Source: Brachybacterium sp. P6-10-X1 (GTDB lineage Bacteria > Actinomycetota > Actinomycetes > Actinomycetales > Dermabacteraceae). Taken from it: 64,000 nucleotides of DNA. Positions 53,644 through 62,905 of this stretch are shown in pieces. Every line of letters begins with the position of its first letter. The stretch's first letter is position 1. Both the position numbers and the translations under genes were made by a program. The stretch lies in assembly GCF_001969445.1 (NCBI RefSeq), contig NZ_CP017297.1, positions 1,054,001 to 1,118,000 of the forward strand, read 5' to 3'. The notes below the pieces were generated by a model. It searched no databases. It saw nothing but the letters and a program-made list of their open reading frames with translations, and was not told the origin of the DNA.

Positions 53644-53664
53644 ACGGCCGTCTCGGCCCCTCAT

Positions 53665-53713
53665 CCCCACGACCGCAAAGACTCCACTGCAATGGTTCTT
53701 TGCGGTCGTGGGG
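53665..53713. repeat. Perfect 17-bp hairpin downstream of the aldo/keto reductase
   Basis: CCCCACGACCGCAAAGA (53665-53681) and TCTTTGCGGTCGTGGGG (53697-53713) pair perfectly around a 15-nt loop. It follows the reductase stop by 21 bp and ends 7 bp before the ArsR stub. It may be that gene's terminator, but the length and perfection also fit a palindromic mobile or REP-like element. Confidence 0.75.
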
Positions 53714-53720
53714 TGCTCGC

Positions 53721-53873
53721 ATGCCCATGACCCACCGCGTCGTCGACGACGTCGAGACCCTCAAGCCTCTCCCCCCCGTCCCGATCCGCCTGCGACTGCT
53801 CGAGATGCTGCGCAGCGACGGCGCGGCGACGTCGCTGCACGTGCTGGCGCTGCCCATGCCCCGCTCCCGGTGA
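53721..53873 (+). pseudogene. N-terminal stub of an ArsR-family regulator
   Basis: Fifty codons begin MPMTHRVVDDVETLKPLPPV, then IRLRLLEMLRSDGAATS, which matches the first two helices of an ArsR winged helix. The recognition helix and wing are missing, and the frame ends at 53873. It overlaps the start of the MFS remnant by 4 bp, the usual arrangement of a regulator followed by the exporter it controls. It cannot bind DNA in the normal way. Confidence 0.6.
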
Positions 53874-54497
53874 GCCTGCGCCGGCGATCCCTGCTGCTGA
53901 CCGTGCTGCGGTGGCTGCCCACGGGCCTCGTGATCCCGGTGATGGCCCTGCTGCCGCTGCATCGCGGTATGACGGTCGCCGAGATGGGAGCCGCCCTCGC
54001 CGTCCAGGGCATCGTGGTGCTGTCGCTCGAGCTGCCGACGGGTGGACTCGCCGACACCCTCGGCCGACGGCCGCTGTTCGCGCTCGCGGCGACTCTCGCC
54101 CTGTCCTCGTACCTCGCCTTCAGTCGCACAGATCGTGGCGACGGGGCTGTTCATGCACGAGCCGCTGCGGAACCGCTGTCGTCCCCTCTCCCCCGTGCGG
54201 GACACCGCGGTCGCGGTGCGAGAGGGGATCGGCCTGCTCACGGGTTCCCGGGTGCTGCGGGCCCTGGTGCACAGGGCCGCCGGGGTGGCCCACGAGTCGC
54301 TGCTGCATCGTCCGGTCGCCGGCCCGCACCGCGCCACGGTGCTGTCCTTGGCCTCGATGGCGATGCAGCCGGCCGGATCGCTGGGATCGGTGGTGCTCGG
54401 GGTGCTCGCCACCGGGGTCTCCACCGCACTCGCGATCGCCGTCGGGGGCGTGGTGCTCGCCCTCGCCGCACCGCTGTTCCTGGTGCGGGGACGCTGA
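53870..54497 (+). pseudogene. MFS transporter with internal deletions and frame change
   Basis: The first frame reads as the first two or three MFS helices (LTVLRWLPTGLVIPVMALLP, MGAALAVQGIVVLSLELPTGGLADTLGRRPLF with the motif-A-like loop) and breaks near 54126. The rest continues in another frame from VATGLFMHEPLR to LFLVRGR and the stop at 54495-54497, covering the mid loop and last helices. At least two segments are missing. At about 210 codons it is half a normal transporter (about 400). Confidence 0.7.
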
Positions 54498-54508
54498 CCC
54501 GTGACAGC

Positions 54509-54540
54509 AGAAGGGCCCCGCCTCGCGGCGGGGCCCTTCT
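54509..54540. terminator. Strong bidirectional terminator
   Basis: AGAAGGGCCCCGCC (54509-54522) and GGCGGGGCCCTTCT (54527-54540) form a perfect 14-bp stem with loop TCGC. It serves the tRNA-Ala transcript on the minus strand and read-through from the MFS remnant on the plus strand. Confidence 0.85.
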
Positions 54541-54569
54541 GACGAGTCACTGTCTCACGGTTTCTCGAG

Positions 54570-54642
54570 TGGAGCTAAGGGGATTCGAACCCCTGACCTC
54601 TTCCATGCCATGGAAGCGCGCTACCAACTGCGCCATAGCCCC
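54570..54642 (-). tRNA. tRNA-Ala (anticodon GGC)
   Basis: The 73-nt cloverleaf has an acceptor stem GGGGCTA/TAGCTCC, a D-arm with AGTTGGTAG, an anticodon stem CTTCC/GGAAG with loop ATGGCAT giving anticodon GGC, and a T-arm AGGGGTTCGAATCCCCT. The discriminator is A, and no CCA is encoded. A minus-strand TAATAT (54683-54678) is a likely -10. The terminator at 54509-54540 follows. Confidence 0.97.
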
Positions 54643-54697
54643 GTACCGGGTGCCGCCCCTCAGCAGGCGACTCGTCGATATTACATCGAGGCCCGGG

Positions 54698-55351
54698 TCA
54701 GAGGAAATCCGGGGCGAGGTTGTGTGACACCAACCTCATGAGATGTCCCGTGGTGTCCGAGGTCAGGGGCTCGAGCACCGAGCGGTGACAGTTCTCCAGG
54801 CCCGCGATGCCGCGGAAATCGTCGGCGTCCAGTCCCAGCAGGGTGGTGATCCCGAGGGTGATCGCGGCGCCGTGGGCGACCACCATCACGGTCCCGCCGA
54901 TGTTCTCGGCGACCAGCTGACGGCAGGCGGTGGCGACCCGTTCGCCGACGGCGGGCCGGGCCTCGACGCCCAGTCCCGTCACGGGGCGGTGGGCGCGCCA
55001 GTCGGCGTGCTCCGCCGGCCAGTGGCGTCGGATCTCCTCGCCGCGCAGTCCCTCCCACTGCCCGAATCCGCGCTCGAGGAAGGCCGCATCGGTCCCCACG
55101 TCGAGACCGCAGACCTCCGCCAGGATCTGCGCGGTGTCGTGGGCCCGCTCCAGCGGCGAGGAGACGATCAGGTCCGGCGGGTTCTCGGCGACCGTGGCGG
55201 CGAGCACCGCGGCCTGCCGGGTCCCGGCCTCGTTCAAGGGGATGTCGACCTGGCCCTGGAGCCTCCCCTGGCGGTTGTACTCCGTCTGCCCGTGGCGCAC
55301 CAGGATCAGCCGGGTGCGCACGTGGCCGCCCGGGGCGTGCGAGGACCTCAC
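54698..55351 (-). CDS. Histidine phosphatase family protein
   Basis: The 217-residue protein has the phosphatase core LILVRHGQTEYN with the catalytic His, IVSSPLERAHDTAQIL, ERGFGQWEG and VMVVAHGAAITLGI with the second His. In actinobacteria the gene next to rsfS often encodes a glucosyl-3-phosphoglycerate phosphatase or phosphoglycerate-mutase-like enzyme, so a phospho-sugar substrate is plausible. The GTG at 55351 overlaps the RsfS stop by 4 bp. A later GTG at 55321 (VRTRLIL) is an alternative start. Confidence 0.88.
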   Translation of the reverse strand: MRSSHAPGGHVRTRLILVRHGQTEYNRQGRLQGQVDIPLNEAGTRQAAVLAATVAENPPDLIVSSPLERAHDTAQILAEVCGLDVGTDAAFLERGFGQWEGLRGEEIRRHWPAEHADWRAHRPVTGLGVEARPAVGERVATACRQLVAENIGGTVMVVAHGAAITLGITTLLGLDADDFRGIAGLENCHRSVLEPLTSDTTGHLMRLVSHNLAPDFL

Positions 55352-55725
55352 GCCGGGGTGCCCTCGTCGATCTGCAGGTCCAGGACCGGGGCGTCCCGCC
55401 AGAGCCGCTCGAGCGCGTAGAAGGCACGATCCTCGGCATGCTGGACGTGCACGACGATGTCGCCGTAGTCCAGCAGCACCCAGCGGGCGTCCCGCTCGCC
55501 CTCCCGGCGCAGCGGCTTGCGCCGGCGCTCGGTCAGCAGCGCCTTCTCGACGCCGTCGACGATGGCCGAGACCTGGCGCTCGGAGTCCCCGCTGCAGACC
55601 AGGAACACGTCGGTGATCACCACCTGTTCGGAGACGTCGAGGCCGATCACCTCCTCGGCGAGAGTGTCGGCGGCCGCCTGGCCGGCCACACGGGCGAGGT
55701 CGAGGGATTCTTCGGGAGCACTCAC
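55348..55725 (-). CDS. rsfS: Ribosome silencing factor RsfS
   Basis: The 125-residue protein matches RsfS/Iojap: VIGLDVSEQVVITDVFLVCSGDSERQVSAIVDGV and the late WVLLDYGDIVVHVQHAEDRAFYALERLW. It binds L14 and blocks subunit joining in starvation. The GTG has GGAGG upstream and overlaps the stop of the membrane-protein gene by 4 bp. It is part of the nadD - rsfS - phosphatase operon. Confidence 0.93.
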   Translation of the reverse strand: MSAPEESLDLARVAGQAAADTLAEEVIGLDVSEQVVITDVFLVCSGDSERQVSAIVDGVEKALLTERRRKPLRREGERDARWVLLDYGDIVVHVQHAEDRAFYALERLWRDAPVLDLQIDEGTPA

Positions 55726-56312
55726 GCGATCGGTTCCTCCAGCAGGGGGTGGTCGACGAACAGGTCGGGGGCGCCCGCCCCCAGGGCGGAGGCCGCATCG
55801 GGGCCGAGCACGCCGGTCAGCAGCAGGATGACCAGCACGATCAGGGCCACGGCGATCAGCGCCCACACGGTCCACAGCAACGGGCGGCTGCCGGACCGCT
55901 CGGGCCGATGCAGCACCTTGCCGTCGAAGCGCGGGGCCGGGCGGGGCTCGGGGGCGTCGGTGACCGCCAGCTCCCCCAGCTCGACGCCGTCGTGGTCGCG
56001 GTCGCCCGCGGTGCGTGTCGTGTCCGGGGTCGTGGTCGGTTCGGCGTTCGAGGCGCCGCTCAGCTCCGTCGTCCTCTCCGTGGCCGACTCACCGCCCGGG
56101 GCGGTGCTCGTCGGGTCCTCGCTGAGCTCGATGATGCGAGCGCGGCGGCCGAACTTGCGCAGGGTGGGCACGGGGGCGTCGGCCGACGGCGGGGCCACGG
56201 CGCCCCGCACGGCCGGTTCCGCGGTGCGGGTCTCGTCCAGAGCGGCACTCTCCTCGGGGCTCAGCGCTCGGGCACGCCGGCCGCGCCGTGGGGTGGTGTC
56301 GGGCTCAGTCAT
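55722..56312 (-). CDS. Single-pass membrane protein in the nadD-rsfS operon
   Basis: The 196-residue protein has a long charged, Pro/Thr-rich cytoplasmic part (1-145), with [24 protein letters not shown] and [17 protein letters not shown], and one C-terminal membrane helix (about 150-172, [23 protein letters not shown]). It lies between nadD, with which it overlaps by 8 bp, and rsfS. Role unknown. Confidence 0.78.
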   Translation of the reverse strand: MTEPDTTPRRGRRARALSPEESAALDETRTAEPAVRGAVAPPSADAPVPTLRKFGRRARIIELSEDPTSTAPGGESATERTTELSGASNAEPTTTPDTTRTAGDRDHDGVELGELAVTDAPEPRPAPRFDGKVLHRPERSGSRPLLWTVWALIAVALIVLVILLLTGVLGPDAASALGAGAPDLFVDHPLLEEPIA

Positions 56313-56913
56313 CGCCGTCACCTCCTGTGTAGAGGGCGTACTTGTTGATGTATTGGACCACGCCGTCGGGCACCAGGTACCAGACGGGTTCACCGGCGGC
56401 GACCCGTACCCGGCAGTCGGTGGAGCTGATCGCCATGGCGGGGACCTCGATGAGGGTGACCCCGTCGGCCGGCAGACCGGAGGTGTCCAGCTCGTGCCCG
56501 GGACGGGTGACGCCCACGAAGTGCGCAAGGGAGAAGATCTCCTCGGAGTCCTTCCAGGTCAGGATGGACTGCAGGGCGTCGGCGCCGGTGATGAAGAACA
56601 GGTCCGCGGCGGGCTGCTGCTCGTGCAGGTCCCGGAGCGTGTCGATCGTATAGGTGGAGCCCGGCCGGTCGACGTCGACGCGCGAGACGGTGAACACCGG
56701 GTTCGCGGCGGTGGCCACCACGGTCATCAGGTACCGGTGCTCCGGGTCGGAGATCTCGCGAGAGGCCTTCTGCCACGGACGCCCGGTGGGCACGAACACC
56801 ACCTCGTCCAGGCCGAAGACGCTCTGGACCTCGCTGGCGGCGACGAGGTGGCCGTGGTGGATGGGATCGAAGGTCCCGCCCATCACGCCGATCCGGCGTC
56901 GCTGCTGCTCCAC
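56305..56913 (-). CDS. nadD: Nicotinate-nucleotide adenylyltransferase NadD
   Basis: The 202-residue enzyme has the nucleotidyltransferase motif [12 protein letters not shown] at the start, [49 protein letters not shown] and the C-terminal [28 protein letters not shown] (the SSTxxR signature). It makes deamido-NAD from nicotinate mononucleotide and ATP. The start is a GTG at 56913. It overlaps the membrane-protein gene downstream by 8 bp. Confidence 0.95.
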   Translation of the reverse strand: MEQQRRRIGVMGGTFDPIHHGHLVAASEVQSVFGLDEVVFVPTGRPWQKASREISDPEHRYLMTVVATAANPVFTVSRVDVDRPGSTYTIDTLRDLHEQQPAADLFFITGADALQSILTWKDSEEIFSLAHFVGVTRPGHELDTSGLPADGVTLIEVPAMAISSTDCRVRVAAGEPVWYLVPDGVVQYINKYALYTGGDGDD

Positions 56914-56918
56914 GCCGA

Positions 56919-57098
56919 TCAGTCGTCGCCGTGCTTGTCGGACTTCCCCTGCTTGCGCTGGTGCGTCCCCCCGGTGAGGTAGGTGAAGCCGAGCAGGATC
57001 ATCAGGATGATGAAGATGCCGATGCCGACCATGGGCGGGGTGACGCCGCCGGTGGCGTGTTCGCCGGTCTCGGCGAGGATCATGAGCTGGTCGATCAT
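56919..57098 (-). CDS. 59-residue single-pass membrane protein
   Basis: A 59-codon ORF reads [20 protein letters not shown], then [20 protein letters not shown], then [19 protein letters not shown]. It has one membrane helix (about 22-42) and a basic cytoplasmic-style tail. AGGAAAGG lies before the ATG. It sits in the gap between proA and nadD and its stop is 5 bp before the nadD start, so it is the first gene of the nadD transcript. Short ORFs of this kind are often missed. No family known to me. Confidence 0.75.
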   Translation of the reverse strand: MIDQLMILAETGEHATGGVTPPMVGIGIFIILMILLGFTYLTGGTHQRKQGKSDKHGDD

Positions 57099-57203
57099 GT
57101 TCGTGGGGGCCTTTCCTCGAGTGACCGTCCCATCATCCCACAGCAGGGGCCGAGGTCACGGACCCCCGGCCGTGATGGGGAGCGCAGTCACGGACGGACG
57201 CAG

Positions 57204-58484
57204 TCACGGACGGACATGGCCCTGGCCCACCACCAACCACTTGGCGGAGGTCAGCTCCGTCAGTCCCATGGGTCCGCGGGCATGGAGCTTCTGGGTGGAG
57301 ATGCCGATCTCCGCGCCGAAGCCGAACTCCCCGCCGTCGGAGAAGCGCGTGGAGGCGTTGGCCATGACCACGGCGGAGTCGACCTCGGCCAGGAACCGCT
57401 GCTGGGAGAGCAGGTCCCGGGTGAGGATGGATTCGGTGTGCCCGCTGGAGTGGGCGCGGATGTGCTCCAGCGCCGCATCGAGATCGTCGACGACCGCCAC
57501 CGCCAGCTCGAGGGCGAGGTACTCCGCGTCCCAGTCCTCGGCGGTGGCCGCGATCACCTCGGCGGGGGTCCCGGCCCCCTCGAGGATCTCCTGCGCGGCC
57601 GCATCGGTGTGCAGGCGCACCCCGGCCCCGGTTAGGCGGGCGGCGATCCGGGGCAGGGCCCGGTCGGCGATCTCGCGGTGGACCAGCAGGGTCTCCAGGG
57701 CGTTGCAGACCCCCACTCGTTGGGTCTTGGAGTTCACGACGATCCCCTCGGCCTGTTCGAGGTCCGCGCTCGCATCGATCAGGACGTGCGTGGTCCCGGT
57801 GCCGGTCTCGATCACCGGGACCAGGGAGTTCTCGACGATGCGGCGGATGAGGCCGGCGCCGCCGCGCGGGATCAGCACGTCGACCGCCCCGCGGGCTCGC
57901 ATCAGGGCGTCCACGCCCTCGCGCCCGTGCTCGTCGATGCCGACGATCAGGTCCTCGGGCAGCCCCTGATCCGCGAGCACCGAGCGCAGCACCGCGATGA
58001 GCGCGGTGTTGGAGTGCAGGGCCGCGGAGCCGCCGCGCAGCACCACCGCATTGCCGGATTTCACGGCGAGCCCTGCGGCGTCGACCGTCACGTTCGGACG
58101 AGCCTCGTAGACCATGCCGATCACGCCGAGCGGGACGCGGACCTGACGCAGCTCCAGGCCGTTGGACAGCACCGAGCCGCGGATCACCTCGCCGACCGGG
58201 TCGGGCAGGGCGGCGGCGTCGCGCAGCTGCTGGGCGATCGCCGCGACCCGCTCGGGATCCAGGACGAGGCGGTCGCGCAGGCCCGGCTCGATGCCCGCGG
58301 CATCGGCGGCCTCGAGATCCCGGACGTTGGCGTCGACGATCTCGCCGGCCCGTTCGACCAGGGCCTCGGCCATCGCCAGCAGCAGGTCGTCCTTGGCCTC
58401 GCGGTGCAGGCGGGCGAGCACCGGCTGCGCGTCCTTCGCGGCGCGGGTGGCGGCGAGCACGGCGGCGGACACGGATGAGTTCAT
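57204..58484 (-). CDS. proA: Gamma-glutamyl phosphate reductase ProA
   Basis: The 426-residue enzyme has the aldehyde-dehydrogenase-like fold with [57 protein letters not shown], and the catalytic Cys near residue 258 in [12 protein letters not shown]. It reduces glutamyl 5-phosphate to the semialdehyde in proline synthesis, next to proB-encoded kinase activity. The gene lies upstream of the nadD group on the same strand and is separated from proB by a plus-strand DedA gene. Confidence 0.96.
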   Translation of the reverse strand: MNSSVSAAVLAATRAAKDAQPVLARLHREAKDDLLLAMAEALVERAGEIVDANVRDLEAADAAGIEPGLRDRLVLDPERVAAIAQQLRDAAALPDPVGEVIRGSVLSNGLELRQVRVPLGVIGMVYEARPNVTVDAAGLAVKSGNAVVLRGGSAALHSNTALIAVLRSVLADQGLPEDLIVGIDEHGREGVDALMRARGAVDVLIPRGGAGLIRRIVENSLVPVIETGTGTTHVLIDASADLEQAEGIVVNSKTQRVGVCNALETLLVHREIADRALPRIAARLTGAGVRLHTDAAAQEILEGAGTPAEVIAATAEDWDAEYLALELAVAVVDDLDAALEHIRAHSSGHTESILTRDLLSQQRFLAEVDSAVVMANASTRFSDGGEFGFGAEIGISTQKLHARGPMGLTELTSAKWLVVGQGHVRP

Positions 58485-58570
58485 GGCGCCGAGTCTACGA
58501 GGAGCACGTCCAGCCGGCCCGGGGCGTCCGCCCAGCAGTCGCCCGGGTTGACTGCGTACTGTGAGCGCCC

Positions 58571-59215
58571 ATGGAATCCGTGCTGCACCTGGTCGAGGTG
58601 GTCATGTCATCGCCGTGGCTGTACGTGCTCCTGTTCGCGGTGGTCGCCGGGGCCTCCGTGCTGCCGATCTTCCCGGGCGAGACGGTGGTGATCACCGCGG
58701 GCGCGTATGCCGTCGTGCAGGACGCGCCCAGCGCGTGGATCCTGGTGCCGGTGACGATCCTCGCCGCCGTCGCCGGGGATCTCTCGGCGCATCACCTCGG
58801 CCGCGGAGCGGGGCCGATCGCCCGGAGGATCCGCCGCAGTCGCGCGGGCGACCGCCTCCTCACCTGGGCGGAGAACGGCCTGCACACCCGGGGCGGGGCG
58901 ATCATCGTCACTGCCCGCTTCATCCCCGGTGGCCGCACGGCCACCTCACTCACCTCGGGCATGATCCGCTATCCCCGACCGCGGTTCCTCGGCTTCGCCC
59001 TGCTGGCCGCGACCGCGTGGGCGCTGTACAACATCGGCATCGGCATGGCCGGAGGTTACCTCTTCCGGGAGCAGCCGCTGCTGGGCGTTCTCCTCGGGGT
59101 GGGTCTCGCCCTGGTGATCAGCACGGCGATCGAGAAGGTGCGCATCGCCCGGGAGCGTCGTGGCGCCTCGCGCTCCGAGCCCTCCGCGGAGCGCGAGCTG
59201 CTCGGGTCCCGCTGA
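58571..59215 (+). CDS. DedA-family membrane protein
   Basis: The 214-residue protein has several membrane segments and the DedA motifs [16 protein letters not shown] and the GxxxG-like [26 protein letters not shown]. DedA proteins act in lipid translocation and membrane homeostasis. TACTGT lies 8 nt before the ATG, a possible leaderless start. It is inserted between proA and proB on the opposite strand, splitting the proline genes. Confidence 0.88.
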   Translation: MESVLHLVEVVMSSPWLYVLLFAVVAGASVLPIFPGETVVITAGAYAVVQDAPSAWILVPVTILAAVAGDLSAHHLGRGAGPIARRIRRSRAGDRLLTWAENGLHTRGGAIIVTARFIPGGRTATSLTSGMIRYPRPRFLGFALLAATAWALYNIGIGMAGGYLFREQPLLGVLLGVGLALVISTAIEKVRIARERRGASRSEPSAERELLGSR

Positions 59216-59217
59216 GC

Positions 59218-59267
59218 GCTCAGAGCACGACCACTCCGCTCAGAGCACGACCGCTCAGAGCACGACC
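59218..59267 (+). repeat. Triplicated proB stop region
   Basis: The 15-bp unit GCTCAGAGCACGACC occurs at 59218-59232, 59238-59252 and 59253-59267. The last copy contains the end of proB (codons for V-L and the stop at 59255-59257). The other copies lie after the stop, in the gap to the DedA gene. This looks like recent tandem duplication at the 3' end of proB. Confidence 0.8.
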
Positions 59268-60418
59268 AGCTGGTCACGGTGCACGGCGGGACGGCGGAAC
59301 CGCTCCCCCAGCACCTCGCGCAGCTCGTGCGTGCCGCGGCCCGCCATGGCCCGCAGCTCGTCGCTGCTGAAGGAGGTCAGACCGCGGGCGATCACCGCGC
59401 CGTCCGGCCGGGCGATGTCCACCGGGACCCCGTCGGGGAAGGTGCCCGCCACGGCGGTGATGCCGACGGCGAGCAGCGAGCGGCGACGGGTGGCCACGGC
59501 CTCGGCCGCCCCTTCGTCCAGGGTGAGGGTGCCGGCGCCGCGGGTGGCGAAGCGCAGCCACACCAGACGGGAGCGGCGGCGGCCCTCCTGTCCGGGGAAG
59601 AAGGTGCCGACGTCCTCGCCCGCCGCCGCGGCGGCGAACTGCCCGGCCGAGGTCAGCAGGGCGGCGGTGCCGGTGGTCGAGGCGAGCTGGGCGGCCGAGA
59701 GCTTGGTGACCATGCCGCCGGTGCCCACCTTCGAGCCGACCGAGCCGATGCTCACCCCGGTCAGGCGCGCCGGGTCCTCGACCAGGCCGATCCGCTCGGC
59801 GCCCGGCTCCGTGGGCGGTGCCGTGTACAGCGCGTCGACGTCGGTCAGCAGGAACAGCGCATCGGCGCCGAGCAGCTGGGCGACCAGGGCCGCCAGACGA
59901 TCGTTGTCGCCGAAGCGGATCTCGTGGGTCGCGGTGGTGTCGTTCTCGTTGACCACCGGGATCGCCGCGAGATCCAGCAGCGACTCCAGGGCGCTGCGCA
60001 CGTTGCGGTAGGTCTGGGGGCGGATGACGTCGGACTCGGTCAGCAGCACCTGACCGGTGCGGCGCCCGTGGTCGCCGAAGGCGCTCGACCATGCCGTCGC
60101 CAGCAGCGCCTGGCCGACGCTCGCGGCCGCCTGCTGCAGTGGCACGGAGGTGGGCCGCTCGGGCAGGCCCAGTGGGCCCAGCGCCGCAGCGATCGCCCCC
60201 GAGGAGACGATGACGACCTCGGAGCCGCCGGCGGCGAGCGAAGCCGCGGTCGCCGCGATGTCGGCGACCCGGGACTGGTCCAGTCGACCCCGGTCGTCGG
60301 TCAGGCTCGAGGAGCCGATCTTCACCACGACCCGCGCGGCCCCGGCGAGGGAGCCGCGGGCGGCGATGCGGGAGGGCTGGCGGGGACCCGCACCGCCCGT
60401 GCTGCCGGAGCCGCTCAC
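59255..60418 (-). CDS. proB: Glutamate 5-kinase ProB
   Basis: The 387-residue protein has the amino-acid kinase domain (residues about 25-280): [72 protein letters not shown] and [11 protein letters not shown]-terminal PUA domain follows (about 295-380), as in E. coli ProB. It phosphorylates glutamate to start proline synthesis. The GTG start at 60418 overlaps the obg stop by 4 bp, so the two genes are coupled. Confidence 0.95.
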   Translation of the reverse strand: MSGSGSTGGAGPRQPSRIAARGSLAGAARVVVKIGSSSLTDDRGRLDQSRVADIAATAASLAAGGSEVVIVSSGAIAAALGPLGLPERPTSVPLQQAAASVGQALLATAWSSAFGDHGRRTGQVLLTESDVIRPQTYRNVRSALESLLDLAAIPVVNENDTTATHEIRFGDNDRLAALVAQLLGADALFLLTDVDALYTAPPTEPGAERIGLVEDPARLTGVSIGSVGSKVGTGGMVTKLSAAQLASTTGTAALLTSAGQFAAAAAGEDVGTFFPGQEGRRRSRLVWLRFATRGAGTLTLDEGAAEAVATRRRSLLAVGITAVAGTFPDGVPVDIARPDGAVIARGLTSFSSDELRAMAGRGTHELREVLGERFRRPAVHRDQLVVL

Positions 60419-61953
60419 GATCCGCGGGTCTCGTCGTCCCGGGAGGGATCCGACCAATGGCCGGCGCGGCGTTCCGCCTCCATCGCGGCGACTCGGTTCA
60501 TGCGGGCCGCGGTGCGCTGCCGCTGCAGCTCGCGCTTCTCGTCGCGGGTGGGGCGGTGGTGGTCCTCCATCCGCCGATCGGTGCCTCGGATGCCCAGCAG
60601 TTCGGCGCCGCCGACCATCGTCGGCTCCCAGTCGAAGACGACCGCGTCGTCGCCCGGCCCGATCAGCACGGTCGAGCCCGCGACGGCACCGGCCTTCAGC
60701 AGCTGGTCCTCCACCCCCAGCTTCGCCAGGCGGTCCGCGAGGAAGCCGACCGCTTCGTCATTGGCGAAGTCGGTCTGGCGCACCCAGCGCTCGGGCTTGT
60801 CACCCTGGACTCGGTAGGCCGTGGCCCCGTCGAACTGCTCGGTGACGACGCGGAACTGCTCCGCGTCGACCGCGGCCGGGGTCAGCACGATGGGCGCGAC
60901 CTCGGGCTCGGGCAGCTCGGTGCGCGCCGTATCGACCAGCTCGCCGAGGACGAAGGAGAGGTCGCGCAGCCCCTTGTGGGAGATCGCGGAGACCTCCAGC
61001 ACCGGCACCTCGCGCTCTGCGAGGCGCTCGCGGACCATCTCGGCCATGTCGGTGCCGTCGGGCAGATCGGTCTTGTTCAGCACGATCACGGTGGGCCGCT
61101 CCATCAGCGGCACCCTCGCCCCGGCCTCCTCGTCCAGGCTGCCGGCATAGGTGGCCAGCTCCTGCTCGATCGTCTCCAGATCGGTCAACGGGTCGCGGGA
61201 GGACTCCAGGGACGCGGCATCCAGGACATGGACCAGGACGTGGCAGCGCTCGATGTGGCGCAGGAAGTCCAGGCCCAGACCCTTGCCCTGGCTGGCGCCG
61301 GGGATCAGGCCCGGCACATCGGCGACCGTGTAGCGGAACTGACCCGCCTCGACCACACCGAGATTCGGCACCAGCGTGGTGAAGGGATAGTCGGCGATCT
61401 TGGGCCGGGCGGCGCTCATCGCGGCGATCAGGGACGACTTGCCGGCGCTGGGGTAACCCACCAGGGCGACGTCCGCCACGGACTTCAGCTCCAGGACGAG
61501 AGTGCGCTCCTGGCCGGGCTCGCCGAGCAGGGCGAAACCGGGGGCCTTGCGCTTGGTGGTGGCCAGTGCCGCGTTGCCGAGACCGCCGGTGCCGCCGCGG
61601 GCTGCCACGTATCGGGTGCCGATGCCGATCAGGTCGGCCAGCACGGTGCCGTCCTCGTCCGTGACCACGGTGCCGTCGGGCACGCGCAGGACCAGGTCCT
61701 CGCCGCGGGCCCCATGGCGCAGGTCGCCCTTGCCGAAACCGCCGCTGGTGGCCCGTTGGTGGGGCCGGTGGTGGTAGGTCAGCAAGGTGGTCGTCGAGGC
61801 GTCGACCTCGAGGATCACGTCCCCGCCGCGGCCGCCGTCGGCCCCGTCGGGCCCGGCGAGCGGCTTGAACTTCTCGCGCCGGATGGAGGCGGCGCCGTGG
61901 CCGCCCGATCCACCGGCGACCTGCAGCTCGACGCGGTCGACGAACGTGGCCAT
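60415..61953 (-). CDS. obg: GTPase ObgE/CgtA
   Basis: The 512-residue GTPase has the Gly-rich Obg domain (1-158, [24 protein letters not shown]), then the G domain with [11 protein letters not shown] near 167, [10 protein letters not shown] and NKTDLPDG, and the C-terminal OCT domain (about 345-430, [25 protein letters not shown]). A basic tail of about 70 residues follows. It controls late 50S assembly and stringent responses. The ATG at 61953 has GGAGG upstream. A perfect 14-bp hairpin separates it from rpmA, so it may use its own promoter. Confidence 0.96.
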   Translation of the reverse strand: MATFVDRVELQVAGGSGGHGAASIRREKFKPLAGPDGADGGRGGDVILEVDASTTTLLTYHHRPHQRATSGGFGKGDLRHGARGEDLVLRVPDGTVVTDEDGTVLADLIGIGTRYVAARGGTGGLGNAALATTKRKAPGFALLGEPGQERTLVLELKSVADVALVGYPSAGKSSLIAAMSAARPKIADYPFTTLVPNLGVVEAGQFRYTVADVPGLIPGASQGKGLGLDFLRHIERCHVLVHVLDAASLESSRDPLTDLETIEQELATYAGSLDEEAGARVPLMERPTVIVLNKTDLPDGTDMAEMVRERLAEREVPVLEVSAISHKGLRDLSFVLGELVDTARTELPEPEVAPIVLTPAAVDAEQFRVVTEQFDGATAYRVQGDKPERWVRQTDFANDEAVGFLADRLAKLGVEDQLLKAGAVAGSTVLIGPGDDAVVFDWEPTMVGGAELLGIRGTDRRMEDHHRPTRDEKRELQRQRTAARMNRVAAMEAERRAGHWSDPSRDDETRGS

Positions 61954-61981
61954 GGGGTCCTCCACACAGTAGGGATATGCG

Positions 61982-62014
61982 TCGAGGGGCGGAGCGTTCG
62001 GCTCCGCCCCTCGA
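61982..62014. terminator. Terminator after rpmA
   Basis: TCGAGGGGCGGAGC (61982-61995) and GCTCCGCCCCTCGA (62001-62014) form a perfect 14-bp stem with loop GTTCG, located after the rpmA stop and before the obg start. It is the likely end of the rplU-rpmA transcript. Confidence 0.85.
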
Positions 62015-62049
62015 AGGCAGCTGGTGCCCCGGGTGCCCGGGGCGAGTGC

Positions 62050-62304
62050 TCAGACCGTCTCGACGACGCTGACCACGCGGCGATCGCGCTTGCGGCCGAA
62101 CTCGACCGTGCCCGCGGTGAGCGCGAACAGGGTGTCGTCGTTGCCGCGGCCCACGCCGTCGCCCGGGTGGACCTTGGTGCCGCGCTGGCGGATGAGGATC
62201 TCGCCCGCGCCGACGACCTGGCCGCCGAAGCGCTTGACGCCGAGACGCTGGGCGTTCGAGTCACGCCCGTTCTTGGAGGAGCTGACGCCCTTCTTTGATG
62301 CCAT
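62050..62304 (-). CDS. rpmA: 50S ribosomal protein L27
   Basis: The 84-residue protein is standard L27: an N-terminal basic stretch ([28 protein letters not shown]), then [32 protein letters not shown]. It lies 36 bp downstream of rplU and is probably co-transcribed with it. A strong hairpin follows. Confidence 0.98.
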   Translation of the reverse strand: MASKKGVSSSKNGRDSNAQRLGVKRFGGQVVGAGEILIRQRGTKVHPGDGVGRGNDDTLFALTAGTVEFGRKRDRRVVSVVETV

Positions 62305-62340
62305 CTGGAATCAATCCTTCTCTGTGTTCGAAGGGATCGC

Positions 62341-62649
62341 TCAGGCGATGCCCGTGATCTTCAGTCGGGTGAGCTCCTGGCGGTGGCCCTGGCGCTTCTT
62401 GTACCCGGTCTTGTTCTTGTAGCGGAGGATCCGGATCTTGTCGCCGCGGAGGTCCTCGACCTTCTCGGCGGAGACCTTCACCTTGGCCAGCTCGGCCTGG
62501 GCCGAGGTGATCTTGTCGCCGTCAACCAGCAGCACGGGAGCGAGATCGACGCTGTCGCCCGCCTCGCCTGCCACGCGGTTGATCACGATGGTGTCACCGA
62601 CCGACACCTTCTCCTGACGACCGCCTGCGCGGACGATTGCGTACACCAC
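62341..62649 (-). CDS. rplU: 50S ribosomal protein L21
   Basis: The 102-residue protein is standard L21: [20 protein letters not shown] near the start and [28 protein letters not shown] at the end. Two GTG codons stand in a row. I chose the one at 62649 because the family usually reads M-V-Y-A and GGAG lies 8 nt upstream. It heads the rplU-rpmA operon and follows a long structured leader. Confidence 0.97.
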   Translation of the reverse strand: MVYAIVRAGGRQEKVSVGDTIVINRVAGEAGDSVDLAPVLLVDGDKITSAQAELAKVKVSAEKVEDLRGDKIRILRYKNKTGYKKRQGHRQELTRLKITGIA

Positions 62650-62853
62650 GTCACTGCTCCATCTTGTGAATCGGATCTGCCCTTGAGTCATGCGCCCTCA
62701 GCGGTGGGACCGCGGACCTGCGACCGTCAACCTGTCCTGCGCGCCCCCGTGGGGGCGCAGGCGGGAGATGCGGTCGCGCGATCCTCACCGGGACACGACG
62801 CCGACGCGTTCTGCGCCGAGGGACAGCTTACGGTCCGCGGAACCCCGGGTCAA
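62650..62853 (-). promoter_or_regulatory. Promoter and structured leader of rplU-rpmA
   Basis: The minus strand has -35 TTGACC (62853-62848), a 17-bp spacer and -10 TAAGCT (62830-62825). Transcription would start near 62818, giving a leader of about 170 nt. Within it, 7-bp arms (62720-62726 with 62771-62777) enclose a G+C-rich hairpin (CCTGC...GCAGG around GCGCCCCC/GGGGGCGC), and a short GCGGT-CCC-ACCGC hairpin follows. Such leaders often carry ribosomal-protein autoregulation. The region 62778-62905 also contains the rne end. Confidence 0.65.
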
Positions 62854-62905
62854 CCAGCAGAAGCGGTCCGACCTGCGAGAACGCCGTCACATGCTGTGGA
62901 ACGCA

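Noticed and set aside
53600..54642. Genomic island integrated at tRNA-Ala
   Set aside because: I found no integrase and no second copy of the tRNA 3' end nearby. The decayed genes alone do not prove an island.
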